The notes beneath the pieces were generated by a model that did no database searches, was not told the DNA's origin, and saw nothing but the letters and a program-made list of their open reading frames with translations. Of a stretch of 21,074 nt of DNA, positions 15,093-21,074 are shown in pieces. This DNA is from Flavobacteriales bacterium UBA6772 (lineage in GTDB: Bacteria > Bacteroidota > Bacteroidia > Flavobacteriales > UBA7430): NCBI GenBank assembly GCA_002453265.1, contig DKGK01000044.1, positions 683-21,756 on the forward strand, read 5' to 3'. How positions within the stretch are numbered: position 1 is the stretch's first letter; each line of letters starts with the position of its first letter. A program made the position numbers and the translations under genes.

Positions 15093-16583
15093 TTAGTTTT
15101 TTACTAGATAATCCGCAATTTTCCGATCGTTAGCCAATCGGGGTATTTTATTTTGCCCTCCTAGTTTACCCTGCGATTTCATATACTTATGGAATGTTCC
15201 TTTAGGAAGGCTTGAAATTTTTAGTTGTCTAAGTATTTTCCCTTCAATTAAGTCTTTATAATAGGAGTTTTGGGCTTGTAGACTCTCATCTATTAGTTGT
15301 GTAAAAAGAGCCGTATCTTTTGCTTCAGTAGCAAACTCAATCAACCACTCGTGGTAAGGTAATCCTTCCGATGGCTCCGTTTGAGGTGCAACTGTAAACT
15401 CACTTAATTCTACTTCGGTGCATTGCTGCATCGCTAAACGAATAGCTTCTTCTACTTCTTTGGCTATTACGTGTTCACCAAAAGCTGAGGTAAAGTGTTT
15501 TATTCTGCCGGTTACAATAATTCTATAAGGTTCTAATGAGGTAAAAGCAACTGTATCGCCAATATTATAACCCCATAAACCAGCATTTGTATTTAATATA
15601 AGTACATAGTTTATATCCATTTTAACCTGCCGTAAAGAGATGCGTGTAGGGTCTTCATCGTAGAACTCATCAGCAGGAATAAACTCGTAAAATATTCCAT
15701 AATCTAAAAGTAACAACAAGCCTTTCTCGTCTTGCTTATCCTGAAAAGCAATAAACCCTTCTGAGGCTGGATACAACTCCAAGCTGTCTACTTTTTTTCC
15801 AATTAATTCTTCAAATTTCTTACGGTAAGGTTCGTAGTTTACGCCACCAAAAACAAAGAGCGAGAAGTTGGGAAATATTTCACAAATCGTTTTTCCTGTT
15901 TTCTCTTGTAAGCGTTCAAAATAGACTTGTACCCAAGAAGGAATACCACTTATAAGGCGCATATCTTCTGGGAGTGTTTCCTCAATAATAGTATTTACTT
16001 TTTTATCCCAATCTTCTATACAATTGGTTTTATACGATGGCAATCTATTACTTTGTAAATACGAGGGAACAAAATTGGCTACTATACCCGAAAGCCTACC
16101 ATTTGGTACTTTTGGTTTCATATCTAGCTCTGGAGAGCCTTGTAAAAAAATCATTTTTCCATTAATAAAATGGTGATTTCCAGAATCTATTATATAGTGT
16201 AAAAGAGCACTTTTTGCTGCCTTTATTTGGTATCCCAAAGACTCTTTGGTAAGTGGTATGTATTTCGCTCCAGAGGTGGTTCCCGAGGTTTTGGCAAAGT
16301 ACAAGGGACTACCTTTCCAAAGGACATCTTTCTCCCCATTTTTAACTCTTTCTACATAAGGTTTAAGATCTTCGTAATCTCTTACAGGAATTTGAGCTTT
16401 AAAGTCCTCGTAATTGTTGATTTTACTAAAATGATGGTCTTTTCCAAAGGCTGTATTTGCAGCTGTTTTAAGTAGCTGATGTAAAACCTTATGCTGTGTT
16501 TCTACAGGATTAGTGCTCCATTTTTTTGTTAGGGCAACATCGCGTTTCGCAATAATTTTACCGAAAAATGACTTTATATTCAT
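15093..16583 (-). CDS. GH3-superfamily acyl-adenylating enzyme
   Basis: A 496-residue protein of the GH3 auxin-responsive promoter family, which belongs to the adenylate-forming superfamily; plant members conjugate amino acids to jasmonate or auxin. Motifs visible: the ATP/AMP-binding loop KTSGTTSGAKYIPLT (98-112), YPASEGFIAF near the middle, NTNAGLWGYNIGDTVAFTS, and VTGRIKHFTSAFGEHV, where the Gly-Arg-Ile pattern marks the hinge to the C-terminal domain. Bacterial GH3 proteins are common in Bacteroidota but their substrates are unknown. It is last in a minus-strand run, with its ATG overlapping the M23 peptidase stop by 1 nt (TAATG), suggesting coupled translation and perhaps an envelope-related job. 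No terminator is visible; the convergent small gene abuts its stop. Confidence 0.9.
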   Translation of the reverse strand: MNIKSFFGKIIAKRDVALTKKWSTNPVETQHKVLHQLLKTAANTAFGKDHHFSKINNYEDFKAQIPVRDYEDLKPYVERVKNGEKDVLWKGSPLYFAKTSGTTSGAKYIPLTKESLGYQIKAAKSALLHYIIDSGNHHFINGKMIFLQGSPELDMKPKVPNGRLSGIVANFVPSYLQSNRLPSYKTNCIEDWDKKVNTIIEETLPEDMRLISGIPSWVQVYFERLQEKTGKTICEIFPNFSLFVFGGVNYEPYRKKFEELIGKKVDSLELYPASEGFIAFQDKQDEKGLLLLLDYGIFYEFIPADEFYDEDPTRISLRQVKMDINYVLILNTNAGLWGYNIGDTVAFTSLEPYRIIVTGRIKHFTSAFGEHVIAKEVEEAIRLAMQQCTEVELSEFTVAPQTEPSEGLPYHEWLIEFATEAKDTALFTQLIDESLQAQNSYYKDLIEGKILRQLKISSLPKGTFHKYMKSQGKLGGQNKIPRLANDRKIADYLVKN

Positions 16584-17440
16584 TAGAATAAAATATGATG
16601 TTCTGGATTTATAGCCTTGCCTTTATGCCACAATTCAAAATGTAAATGCGGACCTGTACTTAACTCACCAGAGTTTCCAATAATAGCTATTACATCCCCT
16701 GCTAAAACCTTTTTTCCAATTTTTTTTAGAAGTACAGAGTTGTGCTTATAAAAGGAAATCAAATTGTTTTCGTGTTGTATAGCGATGGTATAACCCGTTT
16801 CTGTAGTCCATCCAGAAAGTATAACTGTACCTGGTAAACTTGCTTTTATGGCTTCGTTTTCTGGTGCAACTACATCAACTCCGTAATGTTCTTTTTTAAT
16901 ATCAAATTTACTACTGATCATTCCTTTTATAGGAGCATAAAAAGCAATGTTTTGTAAAGTTGTAGGTTTTTCAGTTTCTTCAGAAAGCACATTAAAACGA
17001 TCCTCTCTTTCTACAGCCTCTCTATATAAGGAGTCTTGATGCGATGCCTTTAATGAGCTGTTTTTTATAGTGCTTATTATAACAGAATCAGAAAAAAGAG
17101 AATCTTCTATACTTTCCCCTTTCAAAATTCTTTCGAGCATAAATTGCTTTTGCTCTTTAATTTTTAAGTTTGCCAATAATGAATCTGTTTTTATTGAAAG
17201 ATGTACAAGGTCTTTTGACAAGTGAGGTGGTGAGTAACCAGGAATAAACTCTCGTAAAGGGGTATAGGCTATCAGAAGTGTTGTTAGCATGGCAATAAGT
17301 AATAATATCGAAAGTATTCTTGTAAGTATTTGGAACCTACTTAAACCCATAGTGTTTAATTCCTCTAAAGTTTGCTCGTCTATAATTACAAAGCGAAGTC
17401 TTTGTTTAAGGGAGTCCAATAAAGATTTGTTCTTTTTCAT
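16583..17440 (-). CDS. Membrane-anchored M23 (LytM-type) peptidase
   Basis: A 285-residue protein with a cytosolic N-terminus of about 40 residues, one transmembrane helix (about 41-60, ILSILLLIAMLTTLLIAY), a periplasmic Glu/Ser/Lys-rich linker and a C-terminal M23 domain (about 170-285). The zinc ligands of a working enzyme are present: H185 and D189 (HYGVD), H267 in HLHFE (265-269), plus the accessory H233 (YKHN) and GNSGELSTGPHLHFELW. It probably cleaves peptidoglycan peptide cross-links, so it is not a degenerate scaffold. It starts 32 nt after the wbpB-like gene, with a -7-like GATATTTG (17445-17452, minus) just 4 nt before the ATG. It may be both read through from the wbp genes and transcribed from its own start. 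Confidence 0.93.
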   Translation of the reverse strand: MKKNKSLLDSLKQRLRFVIIDEQTLEELNTMGLSRFQILTRILSILLLIAMLTTLLIAYTPLREFIPGYSPPHLSKDLVHLSIKTDSLLANLKIKEQKQFMLERILKGESIEDSLFSDSVIISTIKNSSLKASHQDSLYREAVEREDRFNVLSEETEKPTTLQNIAFYAPIKGMISSKFDIKKEHYGVDVVAPENEAIKASLPGTVILSGWTTETGYTIAIQHENNLISFYKHNSVLLKKIGKKVLAGDVIAIIGNSGELSTGPHLHFELWHKGKAINPEHHILF

Positions 17441-17472
17441 AAAGCAAATATCGGAAATTTAGCCATAATAGT

Positions 17473-18435
17473 TTATAAAAATGGATGTCCTGCTTGCTTT
17501 AGTTTTGCAAGTGGATGATACTGTCCTATTAGCCCTGTAGGATTTTGGCTTCTTATATCGTGAACAATCTCAATAGAAGTACGTGCATCGTCTATTCCGA
17601 AGCCCTTACCCGCTATAATTTGTTTGTAAGATTCTGTATGTAAGTCGGTAAAACCACTTGAAAATTCAATTTCTGCCTGATCAACTTTTATAGATCTAAA
17701 AGTTGTTTGTCCTTTTTCTTTTATATCTTTTGGAAGCGTATCTCCATTAATTGATAAGAACCATCGCACATTAGCTTTATTCAATTCCAATACACCTGCT
17801 GCCCTATCGTGGGTATGTAATTGAACCTTATTGCTTTTTACTGCTCCAAAAATCCAAGTCAGCATATCGAAAAAGTGTATTCCAATATTGGTTGCTATAC
17901 CACCAGATTTAGAAATGTCTCCTTTCCAGGATGCGTAATACCATAAACCACGAGACGTTATGTATGTTAGGTCTACCTCATGAATAACATCGGCTGGGGA
18001 GTTATTAATTTTTTCTTTTAAGGCAATTATACTAGGATGTAATCGCAATTGAAGAATGTTCCAAACTCTATTTCCAGTTTCTTTTTCTAAACGCTCTAAG
18101 GTGTCCAAATTCCAAGGGTTCAAAACTAATGGTTTTTCACAAATTGCATCTGCTCCCCAACGTAAAGCCGATTTTATATGCGCATCGTGTAAATAATTTG
18201 GCGAACAAACAGAAACAAAATCAACGCCAGAAGAAGTGTTTTGTAGCTTATCCATATACCGATCAAAGCGTACGTACTCGGTAAAAAACGAAGCTTCTGG
18301 ATAGTAAGAATCCAAAAAACCAACATTGTCGTGCGGGTCTATTGCCGCCAATAAATTACTCCTTGTTTCTTTAATAGCCTTTATGTGTCTTGGAGCAATA
18401 TACCCCGACAAGCCAATTACCGCAAACTGTTTCAT
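17473..18435 (-). CDS. wbpB: UDP-N-acetyl-2-amino-2-deoxyglucuronate dehydrogenase (WbpB/WlbA type)
   Basis: A 320-residue NAD-dependent Gfo/Idh/MocA-family oxidoreductase. It oxidises the C3 hydroxyl of UDP-GlcNAcA, a step in making diacetamido-uronic acid sugars for O-antigen or capsule. The Rossmann segment is GLSGYIAPRHIKAI (8-21). The EKP motif is at 100-102 (CEKPLV). YITSRGLWYYASWKGD (158-173) and TNIGIHFFDML (182-192) are the catalytic and substrate-binding stretches, and near-identical strings are familiar from WbpB/WlbA proteins. FTDLHTESYKQIIAGKGFGIDDAR near the C-terminus is equally specific. It overlaps the upstream acetyltransferase by 4 nt (ATGA), which is the expected pathway partner. 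The aminotransferase (wbpE) and the UDP-GlcNAc 6-dehydrogenase (wbpA) are absent from this window. Confidence 0.92.
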   Translation of the reverse strand: MKQFAVIGLSGYIAPRHIKAIKETRSNLLAAIDPHDNVGFLDSYYPEASFFTEYVRFDRYMDKLQNTSSGVDFVSVCSPNYLHDAHIKSALRWGADAICEKPLVLNPWNLDTLERLEKETGNRVWNILQLRLHPSIIALKEKINNSPADVIHEVDLTYITSRGLWYYASWKGDISKSGGIATNIGIHFFDMLTWIFGAVKSNKVQLHTHDRAAGVLELNKANVRWFLSINGDTLPKDIKEKGQTTFRSIKVDQAEIEFSSGFTDLHTESYKQIIAGKGFGIDDARTSIEIVHDIRSQNPTGLIGQYHPLAKLKQAGHPFL

Positions 18436-19013
18436 ATACTTTCAACCAATCCGTTTTCCAACTTATACTTTTTTCCGCTAGCTGAGCAAGAGGCAATTCC
18501 TTCAGTATTAAAATTCAACCTTTCGCCAAAAGAACTCATCCAACCAATTTGTTTCGATGGATTTCCTACTACTAAAGCGTAGGAAGCTACATTTTTGGTT
18601 ACTACTGTTCCTGCACCAATAAAAGCATATTTACCTAAAGTTATTCCGCAAATAATAGTTGCATTTGCTCCTATGGTAGCTCCTTTTTTAACAAGGGTTT
18701 TTAAATATTCTCCTCTTCTATTAACCTCCGAACGGGGATTATTAACATTCGTAAAAACACAAGAGGGACCCAAAAACACATCGTCCTCGCATATAACGCC
18801 GGTATATATAGAAACATTGTTTTGCACCTTAACATTATTTCCTAAAACAACTCCTGGAGAAACAACCACATTTTGACCTAAATTGCAATTTAAGCCAATT
18901 ACAGCATTCGTCATAATATGCGAAAAATGCCAAACTTTTGTTCCAGTACCAATCCTAGAACCCTCATCTATAACTGCAGTTTTATGAGCTTTATATGTAG
19001 GTGTGTTTTTCAT
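18432..19013 (-). CDS. wbpD: UDP-2-acetamido-3-amino-2,3-dideoxyglucuronate N-acetyltransferase (WbpD/WlbB type)
   Basis: A 193-residue left-handed beta-helix acetyltransferase that uses acetyl-CoA to acetylate the 3-amino group made by the WbpB/WbpE pair. Hexapeptide repeats run through about 15-150 (IGLNCNLGQNVVVSPGVVLG, IGANATIICG). Family-specific strings are KVWHFSHI, CVFTNVNNPRSEVNRRGEY, TLVKKGATIGANATI and GNPSKQIGWMSSFGE. A short C-terminal tail after the helix (ASCSASGKKYKLENGLVES) holds two Cys and is typical in layout for the family. It is the first gene of the run acetyltransferase, dehydrogenase, M23, GH3. A -7-like TATCTTAG (19019-19026, minus) lies just 5 nt before the ATG, implying a very short leader or another upstream start. 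Confidence 0.92.
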   Translation of the reverse strand: MKNTPTYKAHKTAVIDEGSRIGTGTKVWHFSHIMTNAVIGLNCNLGQNVVVSPGVVLGNNVKVQNNVSIYTGVICEDDVFLGPSCVFTNVNNPRSEVNRRGEYLKTLVKKGATIGANATIICGITLGKYAFIGAGTVVTKNVASYALVVGNPSKQIGWMSSFGERLNFNTEGIASCSASGKKYKLENGLVESI

Positions 19014-19068
19014 TAGCGCTAAGATAAGGTAATTTGAATACTTGTAAGAAAACTCTTATATCAAAAGA

Positions 19069-19094
19069 AAACCCCGTCTTTTTGGATGGGGTTT
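19069..19094 (-). terminator. Intrinsic terminator of the bacilliredoxin gene
   Basis: On the minus strand AAACCCCATC (19094-19085), a six-base loop, then GACGGGGTTT (19078-19069), with one G-T wobble pair in the stem, followed by TTCTTTTGA. It lies 34 nt past the stop codon at 19129 and isolates this gene from the wbpD gene downstream. Confidence 0.85.
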
Positions 19095-19128
19095 CTTAGT
19101 ATTTTATAAATCGATAAAGAATTATTTT

Positions 19129-19542
19129 TTAGCAAAACTCATCGAAAGCTGCCATAAGGTTTGCAGCAATAGCATCTGCAGGTCTTCCCTCAATATGGTG
19201 TCTTTCTAACATGTGTACTACTTCTCCGTCTTTAAATAAGGCGATACAAGGAGAAGATGGAGGGAAAGGAATCATAAATTCTCTTGCCTTTTCAACAGCT
19301 TCTTTGTCAACACCCGCAAAAACAGTTGTTATGTGGTTTGGTTTTTTTGCGTTTTTCACAGCAGCTTTAGCCCCTGGTCTAGCATTTCCTGCAGCACAAC
19401 CACATACCGAGTTTACTACAACTAATACAGTCCCTTTTTCAGCTACTAGTAAGTTGTTTACTTCTTCAGCAGTACGTAATTCCGTAAAGCCTTCTTGCGT
19501 TAAATCCTGACGCATTGGCGCCACCATGTGTTCTGGATACAT
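19129..19542 (-). CDS. BrxA/BrxB-family bacilliredoxin
   Basis: A 137-residue cytosolic thioredoxin-fold protein of the YphP/YqiW family. The active-site motif is CGC (C47, G48, C49 in NSVCGCAAGNARPG), the hallmark of bacilliredoxins, which strip bacillithiol from oxidised protein thiols. Other family strings are MYPEHMVAPMRQDLTQEGF at the N-terminus, VFAGVDKEAVEKAREF, FPPSSPCIALFKDG and VHMLERHHIEGR. Length is normal. The gene stands alone between its own terminator and the divergent flavodoxin. A -7-like TAATTTCG lies about 30 nt upstream of the ATG. Whether the host makes bacillithiol cannot be seen here; some Bacteroidota carry bsh genes. Confidence 0.94.
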   Translation of the reverse strand: MYPEHMVAPMRQDLTQEGFTELRTAEEVNNLLVAEKGTVLVVVNSVCGCAAGNARPGAKAAVKNAKKPNHITTVFAGVDKEAVEKAREFMIPFPPSSPCIALFKDGEVVHMLERHHIEGRPADAIAANLMAAFDEFC

Positions 19543-19672
19543 ATTTCTTTGTTTTTGTGTTCTTTATAAAGATGCGAAATTACGAAACTACCTTAGCATA
19601 CTAGCTAAAATAAACATGAATTTTATCAGATGCTATTCTATCAGATTATAACGATTTGTCAAATTCAATACG

Positions 19673-19680
19673 TACTTTTG
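19673..19680 (+). promoter_or_regulatory. -7 promoter element of the flavodoxin gene
   Basis: TACTTTTG matches TAnnTTTG exactly, ending 18 nt before the flavodoxin ATG (leader about 12 nt). A TTTG at 19655-19658 is only 14 nt upstream, shorter than the usual spacing, so the -33 part is uncertain. Confidence 0.55.
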
Positions 19681-19698
19681 TCCTCAAGAAAATTCAAG

Positions 19699-20211
19699 AT
19701 GGAAAAAATTGGTCTCTTTTACGGTTCAGACACAGGGAATACTGAAAATATTGCCCTTAAAATACGTGATAAAATTAGTAAGGAAAATGTTTACATTATT
19801 GATATGTACGATGCTAGCATAGAAGATTTTGCTAAATACGATAAGATCATTATTGGGCTTTCTACATGGCACGACGGTCAGCTACAAAGCGACTGGGACA
19901 CATTTTTTGAAGAGTTTAAGGAGGTAGATTTTACCGGTAAAACAGTCGCTCTTTTTGGTTTAGGCGACCAGTATGTATATTGTGATTATTTTATTGATGG
20001 TGTTGGAATTATTGGAGAAGTAGTTCTAGCAAACGGAGGAACTATAGTAGGTAAATGGTCCACCGAAGGCTATGAACATACAGAGTCGAAAGCGGAATTA
20101 GAAGAAGGTACTTTTTTAGGTTTAGCTTTAGACGAAGACAACCAATTTGACCAAACTGACGATAGAGTTGATACTTGGGTAGAGCTTATTAAGAAAGAAT
20201 TCCCGATATAA
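19699..20211 (+). CDS. fldA: Flavodoxin, long-chain type
   Basis: A 170-residue FMN-binding electron carrier. The ATG at 19699 is chosen because MEKIGLFYGSDTGNTENIA places the phosphate-binding loop at the normal position (residues 9-16, SDTGNTE). A longer frame from 19630 runs through the promoter and adds 23 unconserved residues. FMN-ring contacts fit STWHDGQLQSDW (with W at the inner face) and GLGDQYVYCDYFIDG (Asp-rich second loop). The insertion typical of long-chain flavodoxins, GKWSTEGYEHTESKA, is present. It donates electrons to reductases; IspG at 712-2646 is a known type of client. Single-gene unit divergent from the bacilliredoxin gene. Confidence 0.95.
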   Translation: MEKIGLFYGSDTGNTENIALKIRDKISKENVYIIDMYDASIEDFAKYDKIIIGLSTWHDGQLQSDWDTFFEEFKEVDFTGKTVALFGLGDQYVYCDYFIDGVGIIGEVVLANGGTIVGKWSTEGYEHTESKAELEEGTFLGLALDEDNQFDQTDDRVDTWVELIKKEFPI

Positions 20212-20267
20212 CAGGTCAAATAAGTCGTGTTGTAAAAATTCGTTTAAAATACGTTTCGAGTTTTGAA

Positions 20268-20299
20268 TTGGTAAAGAGTCTCCATTTATGATTTACCAA
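20268..20299. repeat. Hairpin in the flavodoxin/gamma-CA gap
   Basis: TTGGTAAA (20268-20275) and TTTACCAA (20292-20299) are exact reverse complements with a 16-nt loop. It lies between two convergent genes but has no T-run on either side, so it is at best a weak terminator. The rest of the 150-nt gap shows nothing I can assign. Confidence 0.3.
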
Positions 20300-20361
20300 A
20301 TAGGTATTAGGCCAATTAAATTAATATCTGATAGCGACTTCTGTCTCCTTTTTTAAAATTC

Positions 20362-20877
20362 TTAATCTTTCAGCCAGCTTTTATATTCCACGTAATTATC
20401 TGCAATACCTTTAATGAGCCTTGCACTTTGCTCTTCGTTAAGGTCTTTTACCTTTTTTGCAGGAACTCCTGCGTAAATACAGCCAGATTCAATTACGGTA
20501 TTTTCTAAAACTACCGCGCCAGCTGCAACAATACTGTTTGATTGTACCACACAATTATCCATTACAATAGAACCCATCCCAATGAGAACATTGTCGTGAA
20601 TTGTACAGCCGTGAACCATGGCATTATGACCTATAGAAACACTATTTCCAATTGTTGTTCCGTACTTTTTATAGGTACAATGAATAATTGCCCCATCTTG
20701 AATATTTACTTTATTACCAACTTTAATAAAGTGCACATCGCCTCGTACTACGGCGTTAAACCAGACTGAACAATCGTTTCCCATGGTAACATCGCCAATA
20801 ATAGTTGCGTTTTCTACAATCGTACAATTGTCGCCCCAAACCGGACTTTTACCTTTTATTGATTTCACCAATGCCAT
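20362..20877 (-). CDS. Gamma-class carbonic anhydrase family protein (YrdA/PaaY-like)
   Basis: A 171-residue left-handed beta-helix hexapeptide protein. Zinc-site His residues of the gamma class are present: H66 (AIIHCTY), H84 and H89 (GHNAMVHG). Also present are R45/D47 (NAVVRGDVHFIKVG) and Q60 (NIQDGAIIH). Members form trimers with zinc at the subunit interfaces. The family includes active carbonic anhydrases and acyl-thioester hydrolases or transferases such as PaaY, so activity is not certain. Length and layout (VWGDNCTIVENATIIGDV at the start, AGVPAKKVKDLN near the end) are normal. The gene is transcribed alone from TAATTTTG at 20903-20910, which faces the promoter of the following plus-strand gene. 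Confidence 0.92.
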   Translation of the reverse strand: MALVKSIKGKSPVWGDNCTIVENATIIGDVTMGNDCSVWFNAVVRGDVHFIKVGNKVNIQDGAIIHCTYKKYGTTIGNSVSIGHNAMVHGCTIHDNVLIGMGSIVMDNCVVQSNSIVAAGAVVLENTVIESGCIYAGVPAKKVKDLNEEQSARLIKGIADNYVEYKSWLKD

Positions 20878-20892
20878 ATCTTTTCTTATTTG

Positions 20893-20900
20893 TAAATTTG
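20893..20900 (+). promoter_or_regulatory. -7 promoter element of the NifU/Nfu-like gene
   Basis: TAAATTTG matches TAnnTTTG exactly and lies 16 nt before the ATG at 20917 (leader about 10 nt). It faces the opposite-strand element at 20903-20910. Confidence 0.55.
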
Positions 20901-20902
20901 TC

Positions 20903-20910
20903 CAAAATTA
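20903..20910 (-). promoter_or_regulatory. -7 promoter element of the gamma-CA gene
   Basis: TAATTTTG on the minus strand is an exact TAnnTTTG match, 25 nt before the ATG at 20877. It points at the element at 20893-20900, so the two transcripts would overlap over their first few bases. Confidence 0.55.
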
Positions 20911-20916
20911 AGGAAC

Positions 20917-21074
20917 ATGAGCGAGAATAAAGTAGGAACTACAGTTTATGCTGAATCTACACCCAATCCAAAAGTAATGAAATTTGTAGCTAACAGAGCT
21001 ATAATACAAGGAGACAGTGTAGAGTTTATGAATATCGATGAGGCGATGAACTCTCCATTAGCCATAAAACTATT
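20917..21074 (+). CDS. NifU/Nfu-like Fe-S cluster protein, 3' end cut by window edge
   Basis: Translated by hand from the ATG at 20917 to the window end, about 52 codons with no stop. The start reads MSENKVGTTVYAESTPNPKV and continues with MKFVANRAIIQGD, then SVEFMNIDEAMNSPLAIKL. TPNP-xx-MKF is characteristic of the Nfu N-terminal domain. In complete proteins that domain is followed by a NifU C-terminal CxxC domain that carries [4Fe-4S] clusters; that part is outside the window. The likely role is delivery of Fe-S clusters to client enzymes, IspG being one [4Fe-4S] protein in the window. It is preceded by a perfect TAAATTTG promoter element. Confidence 0.85.
   Translation, partial: MSENKVGTTVYAESTPNPKVMKFVANRAIIQGDSVEFMNIDEAMNSPLAIKL

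Noticed and set aside
18595..18876. 93-codon open frame antisense to the wbpD-like gene
   Set aside because: Mirrors the hexapeptide-repeat coding sequence; Thr/Pro-rich and without a start signal.
19211..19510. 99-codon open frame antisense to the bacilliredoxin gene
   Set aside because: The opposite strand encodes an intact, strongly conserved BrxA/BrxB protein.
19593..19608. TTAGC/GCTAA dyad between the bacilliredoxin and flavodoxin genes
   Set aside because: Arms of only 5 bp with no second copy; too weak to call an operator.
19630..19698. N-terminal extension of the flavodoxin frame by 23 residues
   Set aside because: It would translate through the TACTTTTG promoter element and displace the FMN-binding loop from its usual position.
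20542..20769. 75-codon open frame antisense to the gamma-CA gene
   Set aside because: The opposite strand carries the zinc-site His residues and repeats of the gamma-CA fold.
1..21074. CRISPR arrays, tRNA or rRNA genes, insertion sequences, prophage or defence genes
   Set aside because: Scanned by eye; no regularly spaced repeats, cloverleaf candidates, transposase/integrase motifs or terminal inverted repeats were found.

Overview
The window is low-GC chromosomal DNA that reads as a member of the Bacteroidota, most likely Flavobacteriia (Flavobacteriales). Four things point there. Several genes have the TAnnTTTG -7 promoter element typical of the phylum. A secreted protease ends in a type A type IX secretion (T9SS) sorting domain. 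IspG is the long form with a central insert. Shine-Dalgarno sequences are largely absent. No tRNA, rRNA, CRISPR array, transposase, integrase or phage gene was seen. Gene content is mostly core metabolism and cell envelope.

Left part (1-4521): a 3'-truncated DNA-3-methyladenine glycosylase I (tag, minus), a doubtful 43-residue ORF (plus), ispG of the MEP isoprenoid pathway (minus), a ComF-type phosphoribosyltransferase (minus) and exonuclease III (xth, plus). A 44-bp perfect palindrome closes this part as a two-way terminator. Middle part (4572-11801): a secreted M43 metalloprotease (minus) diverges from an OmpA-domain lipoprotein (plus). A second two-way terminator follows, then a translationally coupled EamA transporter and phospho-sugar mutase pair (minus), and a secreted thioredoxin-like protein with its own terminator (minus).

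A roughly 670-bp, very AT-rich non-coding stretch (11802-12471) separates this from a plus-strand operon: rpiB, an exported M28 peptidase and a DUF1569/DinB-like protein, with 1-nt spacing or overlap. A 40-residue Lys/Cys-rich protein with its own promoter follows (GTG start, 14970-15092). Facing it is a minus-strand run: wbpD-like acetyltransferase, wbpB-like dehydrogenase, M23 envelope peptidase and GH3-family enzyme. Its internal junctions are overlaps or a 32-nt gap. The right end holds a BrxA/BrxB bacilliredoxin (minus), flavodoxin (plus), a gamma-class carbonic anhydrase-like protein (minus) and the start of a NifU/Nfu-like Fe-S protein (plus). The last two are driven by face-to-face promoters.

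Functional links: flavodoxin and the Nfu-like protein are plausible partners of the [4Fe-4S] enzyme IspG. The wbpD/wbpB pair makes part of a diacetylated aminouronic-acid sugar for surface polysaccharide, and sits with a peptidoglycan-type peptidase. The protease, the OmpA lipoprotein, the thioredoxin-like protein and the M28 peptidase are all exported. I see no clear novel defence or mobile system. The most unusual items are the two small cysteine-containing ORFs, the paired dyad repeats upstream of ispG, the dyads in the large AT-rich gap and the promoter geometry at 20893-20910.
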